From: Balneolaceae bacterium
Lineage (GTDB): Bacteria; Bacteroidota; Rhodothermia; Balneolales; Balneolaceae
Assembly (NCBI GenBank): GCA_021767245.1
Contig: JAASTO010000096.1
Coordinates: 1 to 9,106 of the forward strand
DNA length: 9,106 bases
Direction: 5' to 3'
Positions 1 to 7,299 of this stretch are shown here, in pieces. Within the stretch, counting starts at the first letter, position 1; each line of letters starts with the position of its first letter. The position numbers were made by a program, and so were the translations under genes. Under the pieces are notes generated by a model that was not told where the DNA came from, did not search any database, and was given only the letters and a program-made list of their open reading frames with translations.

Positions 1-687
1 ACCGGTCGCGGTGTGGTAACCTGTACGCTGGCAGCTCTCGGTAAGCTAAAAATTTCACCAAGCAATACTTCCGTTGTAGTACAGGGTTTCGGAAATGTGG
101 GGTCCGTATCGGCACAGCTCATGTATGAACAAGGCGCTAAAATCATTGCAATAAGTGATATCTCAGGAGGATATTACAACAAAGATGGGATCGACATCCC
201 GGAAACCCTTAACTATTCCCTGACACACAACTTCTCATTAGAAGGATTTGACGGAGCAGAAAAGATCACAAACAAGGAATTGCTTGAACTGGAATGTGAT
301 GTATTGATCCCGGCTGCCAAAGAGGATCAGATCAATAAAGACAATGCGCCAAATATTAAAGCCCGTATCATAGCTGAAGGCGCTAACGGCCCGGTAACCG
401 CAAATGCCGATAAGATCCTCGAAGAAAACGGTATCATGGTTGTCCCGGATATCCTCGCAAATGCCGGCGGAGTCACTGTTTCCTACTTTGAGTGGGTGCA
501 GGACAGGCACGGTTATTTCTGGACCGAAGAACGGGTGAACCGACGCCTGAACCGCATGATGCGTGAAGCTTTCGACAACTTGTTTATGGTAAGTGAAAAG
601 TATAGTATTACGCTCAGACAGGCGGCGTATGTATATGCTATCGATCGGGTAGCCACGACGCTGAAATTGCGTGGTATTTATGCATAA
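1..687 (+). CDS. gdhA: NAD(P)-dependent glutamate dehydrogenase, C-terminal part (5' end outside window)
   Basis: Catalyses reversible oxidative deamination of glutamate to 2-oxoglutarate and ammonia in the cytoplasm, linking carbon and nitrogen metabolism. The reading frame is open from base 1, so about 228 residues are visible, roughly the C-terminal half of a family that usually runs about 410-450 residues. The fragment opens with TGRGV, typical of the hinge into the nucleotide-binding domain. Next comes the Rossmann dinucleotide loop GFGNVGS near fragment residues 29-35, then AEGANGPVT and the block NAGGVTVSYFEWVQ, which carries the glutamate-site serine. The SYFEWVQ block and the C-terminal RLNRMMREAF helix point to glutamate dehydrogenase rather than leucine or phenylalanine dehydrogenase. 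NAD versus NADP preference cannot be settled from this part. The stop codon lies three bases before the next gene, suggesting co-transcription. No frameshift is seen. Family assignment is firm; the symbol is by analogy. Confidence 0.93.
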   Translation, partial: TGRGVVTCTLAALGKLKISPSNTSVVVQGFGNVGSVSAQLMYEQGAKIIAISDISGGYYNKDGIDIPETLNYSLTHNFSLEGFDGAEKITNKELLELECDVLIPAAKEDQINKDNAPNIKARIIAEGANGPVTANADKILEENGIMVVPDILANAGGVTVSYFEWVQDRHGYFWTEERVNRRLNRMMREAFDNLFMVSEKYSITLRQAAYVYAIDRVATTLKLRGIYA

Positions 688-690
688 TCA

Positions 691-1095
691 ATGAAGTTAC
701 TACACAAACTTACGCTTAGATCCGAATACGAAGAAGTTGAGAAGCTCGAAGGATTGTTGAACAAGCTACAGAAAGAACTGGGGTTTGACGATGAGCTCTA
801 TGCCCGCCTGATGTTAGCTGTCAGTGAAGCGGCAACCAACGCTATCGTACATGGCAACAAACTGGAAGGATCCAAGAAAGCGGTGATCGAAGCATATCAT
901 GACGGGACGAAACTCACTTTTGTTACAACGGATGAAGGTGAAGGTTTTGAACCGGATGCCCTCCCCGACCCAATAGCCGAAGAAAATCTTTTCAACACCA
1001 GTGGTCGCGGCGTCTTTTTGATGAAAGAGTATGCCGATGAGGTTCTCTTTGAAGACAACGGACGTAAACTCACCTTATCCTTTGATCTTGACTGA
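691..1095 (+). CDS. RsbW/SpoIIAB-like anti-sigma factor serine kinase (GHKL ATP-binding protein)
   Basis: A 134-residue single-domain GHKL (HATPase_c_2) ATP-binding protein of the anti-sigma-factor kinase type. Known relatives bind a sigma factor or other partner and phosphorylate an STAS-domain antagonist on serine or threonine. The N-box is at residues 46-56 (E46, N50, H54, G55 in SEAATNAIVHGN). The G1 box is DEGEGF at 81-86. The G2 loop is SGRGVFLMK at 104-112. All are intact, so ATP binding is expected. There is no membrane segment or sensor domain, so it should be cytoplasmic. The ATG lies three bases after the glutamate dehydrogenase stop, giving a likely two-gene transcript, and no clear ribosome binding site precedes it. 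No sigma factor, STAS protein or PP2C phosphatase is in the window, so its partner and pathway are unknown. Such proteins are often encoded away from partners in Bacteroidota-like genomes; its role with glutamate dehydrogenase is not established. Confidence 0.88.
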   Translation: MKLLHKLTLRSEYEEVEKLEGLLNKLQKELGFDDELYARLMLAVSEAATNAIVHGNKLEGSKKAVIEAYHDGTKLTFVTTDEGEGFEPDALPDPIAEENLFNTSGRGVFLMKEYADEVLFEDNGRKLTLSFDLD

Positions 1096-1111
1096 TCGAT
1101 CAGATTCAGTC
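1090..1111. other. Weak inverted repeats between convergent genes
   Basis: The convergent gap of 23 bases holds a perfect 12-bp palindrome CTGATCGATCAG at 1092-1103. It overlaps the stop codon of the kinase gene. An alternative stem pairs GACTGA at 1090-1095 with TCAGTC at 1106-1111. Neither is followed by a clear T-tract on either strand. It may help end transcription from both sides, but the support is structural only and weak. Confidence 0.2.
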
Positions 1112-1118
1112 TGTACTA

Positions 1119-2471
1119 TTAATTCTTTTGAAGCAGACGTCCGCTCAGCCTGAGCAACTCTGTTTCAGCTGATTTTGCAGCTATTTCTGCTTCGATCAAA
1201 CGGTTCTCGGCATTCAGTAAACTTTGCTGGGCTTCTCTCAATTCAATGGAGTTGATGGTACCCAGCTCAAATCGTTCTAAAGCAATACTCACGGTTTCCT
1301 TGTTGATCTCAAGGTTTTCCTGCTCCAGGTCAATAAGATCCAGGGCATCTGTGTATTGGGCATACACCCTGCTTAGCTGAGCGGTGATCTGAAGGCGAAG
1401 GTCCTGTTTGGACAACTCCTGATTTTTGAGCCTGATCTGTGCATTCTGCATGCGCCGATTTTTATTGAAACCGTCAAACAAATTGATGGAAGCACTCACC
1501 CCATATCGCCAGCCCTTGCTTTCTGAAAATTCTGAAAAACCGGAACTTGCTTCCGTTTTGGAATATCCATAGCCGGCATTAACATCAACATTTGGCAACC
1601 AGTCACCCCGTACTTCACGAACTTCAGCTTTAGCGATCCGTTCATTGATGCGCGCTATTTTAAGCTCCTGATTTTGCTGCAGGGCTTCATCCAGAAGTTC
1701 AGTGTAAGATAACCGCTCAGCCAGTTTGATCTCGGATTGAACCGAAAAATCAACATTCACCGAATCTCCTAAAACGGATGTGAGAATCACTTTAAGCTGA
1801 TTCAGGTTTGTATTGGCTCTGATCAGTGCCGTTCTATCTGTGTTATAATCTGCCCGGGCCAGCAATAACTCATATTCCGAACCGGATCCCAGGTCCCGTT
1901 TGGTTTCTGCAATGCGAATACGTTCCTCAGATATCTCAACCGTATTTTCAAGTACTTCGGCCGCCTTCTGCTGTCCGGCTATTTCATAGTAACCGGTGAT
2001 GATATCAGCCAGAACATTTTCTACCTGCAGTTGAGCCTGAGCCTCACTGACCTCCATTTCATTTGAAAGACGGTCGAGAGTGGCAAACATGGTGAGCCCG
2101 TCAAAAATTCTCCATGTGGCATTGACCCCATAATCATATACGGTTGTCACGGCATTCTGATCATTACGATCTGCAATATTCGAATTTCCGTACACAGTGA
2201 TATTATCCTGCACTCTTTCATTTATGGAACCGTCGGCCGATATCACAGGCAGAAAACCGGCATTTCCAATACTGTTGTTATTCTCTGAGATCTGAACCTG
2301 ATTTTCAAGAATTTGAATTGAGAAATTATTCTCTAAACCTATTTTAACGGCCTCTTCAAGTTCCAAAACTACCTGCGCGTGTACAGGCACGTTCAACCCG
2401 GCTACGGCTAACAAAATCAGGCAAAGGTTTTTCATACTCATTTTTGAATTCATATTTGTTACTGATCTCAT
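1119..2471 (-). CDS. TolC-family outer membrane efflux protein
   Basis: Outer-membrane channel of a tripartite efflux system: a trimeric barrel with a long periplasmic helical tunnel that receives substrate from the pump and adaptor. The 450 residues match the family's usual 420-490. A hydrophobic signal segment spans about residues 14-30, with likely cleavage after A32. The mature part shows the internal duplication typical of the family: each half begins with a long helical stretch and has a strand with a matching motif, WRIFDG at 120-125 and INLFDGF at 329-335. The rest is rich in long Gln/Glu/Ala helices. The first ATG overlaps the pump's stop as ATGA. In-frame ATGs at residues 7, 11 and 13 are also possible; the one at 13 gives the most conventional signal peptide (Lys then hydrophobic core). 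The start is therefore uncertain by up to 12 residues. It is the last gene of the operon. Confidence 0.93.
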   Translation of the reverse strand: MRSVTNMNSKMSMKNLCLILLAVAGLNVPVHAQVVLELEEAVKIGLENNFSIQILENQVQISENNNSIGNAGFLPVISADGSINERVQDNITVYGNSNIADRNDQNAVTTVYDYGVNATWRIFDGLTMFATLDRLSNEMEVSEAQAQLQVENVLADIITGYYEIAGQQKAAEVLENTVEISEERIRIAETKRDLGSGSEYELLLARADYNTDRTALIRANTNLNQLKVILTSVLGDSVNVDFSVQSEIKLAERLSYTELLDEALQQNQELKIARINERIAKAEVREVRGDWLPNVDVNAGYGYSKTEASSGFSEFSESKGWRYGVSASINLFDGFNKNRRMQNAQIRLKNQELSKQDLRLQITAQLSRVYAQYTDALDLIDLEQENLEINKETVSIALERFELGTINSIELREAQQSLLNAENRLIEAEIAAKSAETELLRLSGRLLQKN

Positions 2472-5400
2472 ACTTGGGCCGTTTCCATTTTATCAATCTT
2501 TTTCAATTTTTCTTCATCGATGGCACCCTTTTCAGATCGCTCAGCTGAGATATAACTGTACAGTGCAGGGATCACATAAAGAGTCAGAATACTCGCAAAG
2601 ATCAATCCACCGATGATCGCTATACCCATAGACTTACGGCTTTCTGCACCGGCTCCCAATGCCAGGGCTATAGGAAGGATTCCCAGAACTGTAGAAAAAC
2701 TTGTCATCAGAATAGGTCTGAACCGGGCAACCGCTGCATCCTTGATCGCCTCGAGATTGGATAATCCCTGTACCTGCCTTTGATTAGCAAATTCAACAAT
2801 AAGAATACCGTTCTTGGTCACCAATCCGATCAGCATGATCATGCCGATCTGACTGAAAATGTTCAGGGTTTGATTGAAGTACCACAAGGTCAATAGCGCA
2901 CCGGTCAAAGCCAGGGGTACGGTAAACATGATCACCAGGGGATCACGGAAACTTTCGAATTGTGCCGAAAGCACCAGATAAACGAGTACCAGGGCCAGAA
3001 GAAATACGTAGATCAGGCTTGAGGAACTCTCCACAAAATCTCGTGAAGGTCCTGATAAAGACGTTGTAAAGGAAGCATCGAGCACTTCATCAGCGATTGC
3101 ATCCATGGCTTCAATACCGTCTCCGATCGTTTTACCGGGAGCAAGACTCGCAGACACTGTAGCTGATGCATACCTGTTAAACCGATATAACTGAGGGGGA
3201 CTGCTTGTTTCCGTAAGGGTTACGAGGTTATCCATTTGTATAATATCACCCTCATCATTTCTTACGTAGAGTGACCTTAGATCAATAGGCGCATTTCTGT
3301 CTTCACGAGACATTTGTCCTATCACCTGATATTGTTTTCCGTTCTTGAGGAAAAATCCAAAACGTTGGCCACTATATGCCAGTTGCAGGGTCTCAGCGAT
3401 ATCACGGGTTGAAACACCCAGCGCCTGTGCCCTGTCACGATCAATTCTGATCTCAACTTCAGGTTTACTGAACTTCAGGTTCACATCCACAAACGCAAAG
3501 GTCGGATCCTGACTTGCTTTTTCCATGAACTCAGGGATCACTTCCTTGAGCTTATCGATGGTATTGGCCTGCAGCACATACTGTACAGGCTGCCCGGCTC
3601 GCCGGCCACCAATACTTTGCTCCTGTGCTACAAACGTTCGGGCTCCGCTCAGATCCTGTATCTTTGTAGATAGTTCATTGTAGATCTGCTGTTGTGATCT
3701 TTCTCGTTCAGAGGCATCTGACAAGATCAAACGTCCAAAGCCGGAATTTACAGACCCTGATGAACCGAAACCGGGTGAAGTCACAGTGATCAAACCTTCG
3801 GTTTCAGGAACTTCATCAAGTAGAAAATCCGTCAGTTGATTCATGTAATTATCCATGTAATCAAAGGTAGCTCCCTCAGGCGCCGTGGCATTGATGATCA
3901 AACGCCCACGATCTTCAAGCGGAGCCAGTTCCTGCTGCAGGCTGTTAAAGAACACCCAGATCCCACCAATACATAACACGGTGATCACAAAAGCTATCCA
4001 TCGCTTCGCCATGAACGATTCCAAACTTGATTTGTAAACCTCATTCAACCTGATGAAAAATGGCTCGGTTTTCTTGTAGAACCAGCTATGCTTCGCATCC
4101 GATTTCAGGAATTTTGTTGAAAGCATGGGTGTCAGGGTCAAAGCCACGAATGATGAAATAATGATAGCCCCGGCCATCACCACACCAAACTCGAGGAACA
4201 AACGCCCTGTCAAACCACCAAGAAACAGGATCGGTGTAAATACCGAAACCAATGCCAGTGAGGTGGCTACAACTGCAAAGAAGATCTCCTGTGAACCGAG
4301 GATCCCTGCCTCGATCACATCCATTCCGTTTTCGATCTTGGCATAGATATTTTCCAGTACCACAATGGCATCATCCACTACCAGCCCGATTGCCAGTACA
4401 ATGGCCAGAAGCGTCAATACATTGATCGAAAATCCGGCTATGTACATCACGAAAAAGGCACCGATCAAAGCAATAGGGATCACAATTATTGGAATAACCG
4501 TGGTACGGAAGTCTCTGAGAAATAGAAATATGATCAGGACCACCAAGCCTAACGCAAGGAAAATGGTCTGCTGAACTTCATCAATAGAGGCTCTCACATA
4601 TTCTGTGGTATCAAAACCAACAGCGGTTTGTATATCTTCCGGAAGGTCCTTTTTGATCTGCTCCACCCTTTCGTAAAATTCATTGGCGATCTCGATCTGA
4701 TTCGCACCGGGCTGAGGAACGATAACTACCCCAACCATGGGTACTCCATTTCTTTTCAGGATGGTACGCTCGTTGGCTGCCCCTAATTCGGCATTCCCAA
4801 TATCCCTGAACCTGACAACATTTCCATCAGATTCTGCAATGATCAGGTTATTGAACTCCTCCGGTTCATACAACCTTCCCTGTGTTCTAACCGTGAGTTC
4901 CGTCATTTCACCCTCAATTCGGCCTGAAGGCAACTCCACATTTTCTCTTTGCAGGGCACGTTGCACATCCAGCGGGGTGAGCCGATAGGCTGCCAGCCTC
5001 AATGGATCTAACCATAAGCGCATGGAGTATTCTTTTTCTCCCCAGATCTGAACACTACTCACTCCGGGAATGGTTTGAACACGCTCCTTAAAATCGTTGA
5101 AGGCTACATCAGAGAGATCCAGCAAACTTCGATTATCACTCCTTACATTCAAAAACACAATGGGACTTGAATCTGCATCAGCCTTCGAGACAACGGGTGG
5201 ATCGGCATCGGGCGGCAGGTTTCTGACAGCCCGCGAAACTCTTGATTGAACATCATTGGCCGCATCATTCAGGTCAATTTCCAGCTCAAATTCCACAGTA
5301 ATGGTACTGCGACCCTCACGGCTTGTAGATGTAATGGTTCTGATACCGGCGATCCCATTAATTTCTTCCTCCAGAGGTTCGGTGATCTGAGACTCTATGA

Positions 5401-5572
5401 CCTCAGCATTTGCCCCGGTATAAGAGGTACTCACAGTTACGATCGGCGGTTCGGTGGCCGGATATTCCCTGATACCCAGAAACGTAAAAGCCACAACCCC
5501 GAGGATCAAAATGACCAGCGACATTACGGTAGCTAATACCGGTCGCCGGATGCTTAATGATGATAAACTCAT
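2468..5572 (-). CDS. RND-family (AcrB-like, HAE1 type) efflux pump, inner membrane permease
   Basis: Proton-driven inner-membrane transporter that exports substrates such as drugs, dyes or detergents through the adaptor and TolC-type channel. At 1034 residues it is full length (AcrB has 1049). Visible in order: first membrane helix about 12-34; first periplasmic porter region about 40-330; membrane block about 336-485; helix about 525-543; second periplasmic region about 550-850; last five helices about 852-1008. The proton-relay residues are present: D400 and D401 in GLVVDDAIVVLEN, K920 in GLVTKNGILIVEF, and R952 in FRPILMTS. This argues for an active hydrophobic/amphiphilic exporter rather than a metal-exporting CzcA-type pump, but the substrate cannot be deduced. 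Both ends overlap neighbours by four bases (ATGA), so translation is probably coupled. The start is supported by a strong AGGAGG seven bases upstream. I see no frameshift or missing segment. Confidence 0.96.
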   Translation of the reverse strand: MSLSSLSIRRPVLATVMSLVILILGVVAFTFLGIREYPATEPPIVTVSTSYTGANAEVIESQITEPLEEEINGIAGIRTITSTSREGRSTITVEFELEIDLNDAANDVQSRVSRAVRNLPPDADPPVVSKADADSSPIVFLNVRSDNRSLLDLSDVAFNDFKERVQTIPGVSSVQIWGEKEYSMRLWLDPLRLAAYRLTPLDVQRALQRENVELPSGRIEGEMTELTVRTQGRLYEPEEFNNLIIAESDGNVVRFRDIGNAELGAANERTILKRNGVPMVGVVIVPQPGANQIEIANEFYERVEQIKKDLPEDIQTAVGFDTTEYVRASIDEVQQTIFLALGLVVLIIFLFLRDFRTTVIPIIVIPIALIGAFFVMYIAGFSINVLTLLAIVLAIGLVVDDAIVVLENIYAKIENGMDVIEAGILGSQEIFFAVVATSLALVSVFTPILFLGGLTGRLFLEFGVVMAGAIIISSFVALTLTPMLSTKFLKSDAKHSWFYKKTEPFFIRLNEVYKSSLESFMAKRWIAFVITVLCIGGIWVFFNSLQQELAPLEDRGRLIINATAPEGATFDYMDNYMNQLTDFLLDEVPETEGLITVTSPGFGSSGSVNSGFGRLILSDASERERSQQQIYNELSTKIQDLSGARTFVAQEQSIGGRRAGQPVQYVLQANTIDKLKEVIPEFMEKASQDPTFAFVDVNLKFSKPEVEIRIDRDRAQALGVSTRDIAETLQLAYSGQRFGFFLKNGKQYQVIGQMSREDRNAPIDLRSLYVRNDEGDIIQMDNLVTLTETSSPPQLYRFNRYASATVSASLAPGKTIGDGIEAMDAIADEVLDASFTTSLSGPSRDFVESSSSLIYVFLLALVLVYLVLSAQFESFRDPLVIMFTVPLALTGALLTLWYFNQTLNIFSQIGMIMLIGLVTKNGILIVEFANQRQVQGLSNLEAIKDAAVARFRPILMTSFSTVLGILPIALALGAGAESRKSMGIAIIGGLIFASILTLYVIPALYSYISAERSEKGAIDEEKLKKIDKMETAQV

Positions 5573-6648
5573 AGTTCGCCCTCCTCATATTTATCGACCT
5601 GATCTACACTTACAGGCATGCCTGTTCTAACCTGAAGTAAACCGGTCGTTAACACGGTATCTCCCACAGCCAACCCATTAAGTACCTGAACATCACTTTC
5701 CGTTCTGATACCGGTTATCACCTGTTGTTCAGCAACTTTTCCATCTTTCAGAACAAATACTTTTTGGCCTTGTAACTCAGGAATTATGGCTATAGTTGGT
5801 ATCATCAAAGCGTTCTCGATCTCTTCCAAAATTAATTCGATGTTAGCGAAGGCGCCGGGCAGCAGTTTACTGTCCTCATTTTCGGCGAGTGCCCTGATGC
5901 GGATCGTTCGGGTTTGGGTTTCAATGCGAGGCTCAATGGCATAGATCTCAGCCTCAAAATCCTCTTCCTGCCCCTGAACATTAAAAATAGCCCTGTCTCC
6001 AACTTCCACCACGCCGGCATACCGTTCAGGTACAGAAAATTCAACTTTGATCGGGTTGATGGATTGCAAGTTGGCAATATTCGTGGTCGGACTGATGTAA
6101 CTTCCATTACTTACATACCTTAAACCTACTACTCCGTTGAATGGGGCTTGTATTTCAGTCTTTTCGATCTGCGCTTTGATCAGTTCAGATTCTGCACGCA
6201 GAATATTCAATTCGTTAAGAGTTGCATCGTATTCTTCCTGACTGATACCACCGCGCTCGAGTAACTGCTTTTGACGTTGCTCACGTACTTCAGCCAGGCT
6301 TATCCGGTATTCCGATTGTTCAAGGCGTGCCTGTAGCTCATTGTCGTTGATCTTGATGAGAGTCTCACCTGCACGCACCGGGGTTCCTTCTTCAAGTTTC
6401 AGCTCTACGATCTTACCGGAGATCTCACTTCTCAGATCAATGGCTTCGTTTGCAATAAGTGTACCCGTTGTAAAGATCTTATTCTCAAAAACCCGCGGCT
6501 CAACTACATGGACATCCACCGAAAGCGGGCTTCCCACAGAGTTTTGCCCCGAAGAATTTCCCTCACCGGCCGGCTGTTCCGTTAATTTTGGATAAGCCAG
6601 CAAGGCAAGAACTACCAAAACTCCAGTAATTATTAATACTCGTTTCAT
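5569..6648 (-). CDS. RND efflux periplasmic adaptor (membrane fusion protein, HlyD/AcrA type)
   Basis: Periplasmic adaptor that joins the RND pump to the TolC-like channel. The protein has 359 residues, the usual size. An N-terminal hydrophobic segment at about 4-18 follows MKR. There is no cysteine lipobox, so unlike AcrA it is probably held by an uncleaved membrane anchor or is secreted, not lipidated. The first half of the lipoyl-like barrel-sandwich domain is about 66-101, with the typical block SGKIVELKLEEGTPVRAGE. A helical hairpin rich in Glu, Leu and Gln is about 102-162. The second lipoyl half begins with IQAPFNGVVG at 166-175. Beta-barrel and membrane-proximal domains follow, about 197-350. 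It is the first gene of the operon, and its last codons (EEGEL) contain the ribosome binding site of the pump gene. No clear ribosome binding site precedes its own ATG. Confidence 0.95.
   Translation of the reverse strand: MKRVLIITGVLVVLALLAYPKLTEQPAGEGNSSGQNSVGSPLSVDVHVVEPRVFENKIFTTGTLIANEAIDLRSEISGKIVELKLEEGTPVRAGETLIKINDNELQARLEQSEYRISLAEVREQRQKQLLERGGISQEEYDATLNELNILRAESELIKAQIEKTEIQAPFNGVVGLRYVSNGSYISPTTNIANLQSINPIKVEFSVPERYAGVVEVGDRAIFNVQGQEEDFEAEIYAIEPRIETQTRTIRIRALAENEDSKLLPGAFANIELILEEIENALMIPTIAIIPELQGQKVFVLKDGKVAEQQVITGIRTESDVQVLNGLAVGDTVLTTGLLQVRTGMPVSVDQVDKYEEGEL
5580..5585 (-). promoter_or_regulatory. Strong ribosome binding site of the RND pump gene
   Basis: Reading the - strand, AGGAGG ends seven bases before the pump's ATG, within the last codons of the adaptor gene. 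It fixes the pump start at 5572 and supports coupled translation across the ATGA overlap. It is the only clear Shine-Dalgarno sequence next to a start codon in this window. Because the motif also encodes Glu-Glu-Gly, chance cannot be excluded. Confidence 0.6.
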
Positions 6649-6705
6649 GCGTCAGAATCTATTCTAAAATTTTTATGATTTGCTTGAAGATAACCACTAA
6701 AAAGC

Positions 6706-6721
6706 ACTGAGAATTCTCAGT
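6706..6721. promoter_or_regulatory. Perfect 16-bp palindrome, candidate operator of the efflux operon
   Basis: ACTGAGAATTCTCAGT is identical to its reverse complement and lies 58-73 bases upstream of the adaptor ATG, in the only non-coding space where the efflux promoter can be. A symmetric site of this size fits a dimeric repressor such as a TetR or MarR protein, the families that commonly control RND operons. On the - strand it lies between TTTG at 6727-6730 and TGCTTTTT at 6699-6706, a weak match to the Bacteroidota -33/-7 promoter pattern with a 20-base spacer. On the - strand it is also followed by GC and five Ts, so a weak second terminator (six-pair stem, AATT loop) is an alternative reading. 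Confidence 0.4.
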
Positions 6722-6747
6722 TCGTGCAAAGCCTTGTAAAAGTGCAT

Positions 6748-6784
6748 AAAAAAAAGCGGTGATTTGTTTCCAAATACCGCTTTT
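6748..6784 (-). terminator. Intrinsic terminator of trxA
   Basis: Arms AAAAGCGGT (6752-6760) and ACCGCTTTT (6776-6784) pair perfectly over nine bases. The stem continues, after one unpaired G at 6761, as ATTTG/CAAAT around a four-base loop at 6767-6770. On the - strand the hairpin runs into eight Ts (6755 down to 6748), the expected order for Rho-independent termination. It begins 24 bases after the thioredoxin stop. On the + strand only four Ts follow, so it acts mainly for trxA and separates it from the efflux operon. Confidence 0.88.
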
Positions 6785-6807
6785 AAATGATTGATGTTAC
6801 CTTCGGA

Positions 6808-7134
6808 TCAAGCAACCTGAGCTTCAAGTTGTTTGGTCAGGTGAGATTTAGGCACAGCCCCTACGATCTGATCCACAACTTCACCGTCTTTGAAGATAAG
6901 TAGAGAAGGAATGCTTCTGATTCCATACTTAACTGAAACCTCCGGATTACTGTCAACATCTACTTTTCCGATCTTGGCTTTGCCTTCATACTCTTCAGCC
7001 ATTTCTTCAACAATCGGTCCGATCATTCTGCAAGGTCCACACCATTCAGCCCAAAAATCTACAAGTACGGGTTTATCAGAGTTCAATACCTCTTTTTCGA
7101 AATTTGAGTCTGTAAATTCTATTGGTTTAGCCAT
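6808..7134 (-). CDS. trxA: Thioredoxin
   Basis: Small cytoplasmic dithiol-disulfide oxidoreductase that reduces protein disulfides and supplies electrons to enzymes such as ribonucleotide reductase and peroxiredoxins; it is recycled by thioredoxin reductase. The 108 residues match the length of E. coli thioredoxin almost exactly. The active site is WCGPC with C32 and C35. The buried D26, K57 in KIGKVDVD and the cis-proline P76 in RSIPS are at the same numbers as in the E. coli protein. There is no signal peptide, so it is the cytoplasmic type rather than a periplasmic DsbE/TlpA relative. It lies 165 bases downstream of dnaE on the same strand and ends at a strong terminator. No Shine-Dalgarno sequence precedes the ATG. 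Nothing odd is seen in the protein. Confidence 0.97.
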   Translation of the reverse strand: MAKPIEFTDSNFEKEVLNSDKPVLVDFWAEWCGPCRMIGPIVEEMAEEYEGKAKIGKVDVDSNPEVSVKYGIRSIPSLLIFKDGEVVDQIVGAVPKSHLTKQLEAQVA

Positions 7135-7299
7135 AATGCTATTATTTCTTATTTATTGGTTTTCTTTCAATTTCTGAACAAATATCGGAATAAATCATTC
7201 AAGTTATCACATTCTTTTAAGTTATTGGGGCCATAGCAGACCTTTATACTGTATCAAACCGATATGTAAAAACTACTTTTCTTACCTGGCTCGGTTCCA
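7135..7299 (-). promoter_or_regulatory. AT-rich intergenic region dnaE-trxA, possible trxA promoter
   Basis: This 165-base gap shows no strong hairpin with a T-tract after dnaE, so read-through from dnaE into trxA is possible. On the - strand GATATTTG at 7186-7179 matches five of the six fixed positions of the Bacteroidota -7 element TAnnTTTG, about 45 bases before the trxA ATG. No good -33 TTTG lies at the expected spacing, so the promoter call is tentative. No small gene or RNA is recognised. Confidence 0.25.

Noticed and set aside
4125..4988. Several open frames of 69-83 codons on the + strand inside the pump gene
   Set aside because: They are antisense to conserved membrane and porter coding sequence, have low-complexity or implausible translations, and lack any start signal.
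2468..5572. Possible heavy-metal (CzcA/CusA) pump
   Set aside because: The transmembrane signature GLVVDDAIVVLEN with a GLVTKNGILIVEF lysine follows the AcrB-like pattern; no metal-site methionine or histidine clusters are evident.
5832..6107. 91-codon open frame on the - strand overlapping the adaptor gene in another frame
   Set aside because: It is fully contained in the adaptor gene, whose translation is clearly conserved; no ribosome binding site or domain supports it.
6724..6746. Two direct GTGCA repeats 18 bases apart upstream of the efflux operon
   Set aside because: Five-base repeats are expected by chance in a stretch this long; no third copy at the same spacing.
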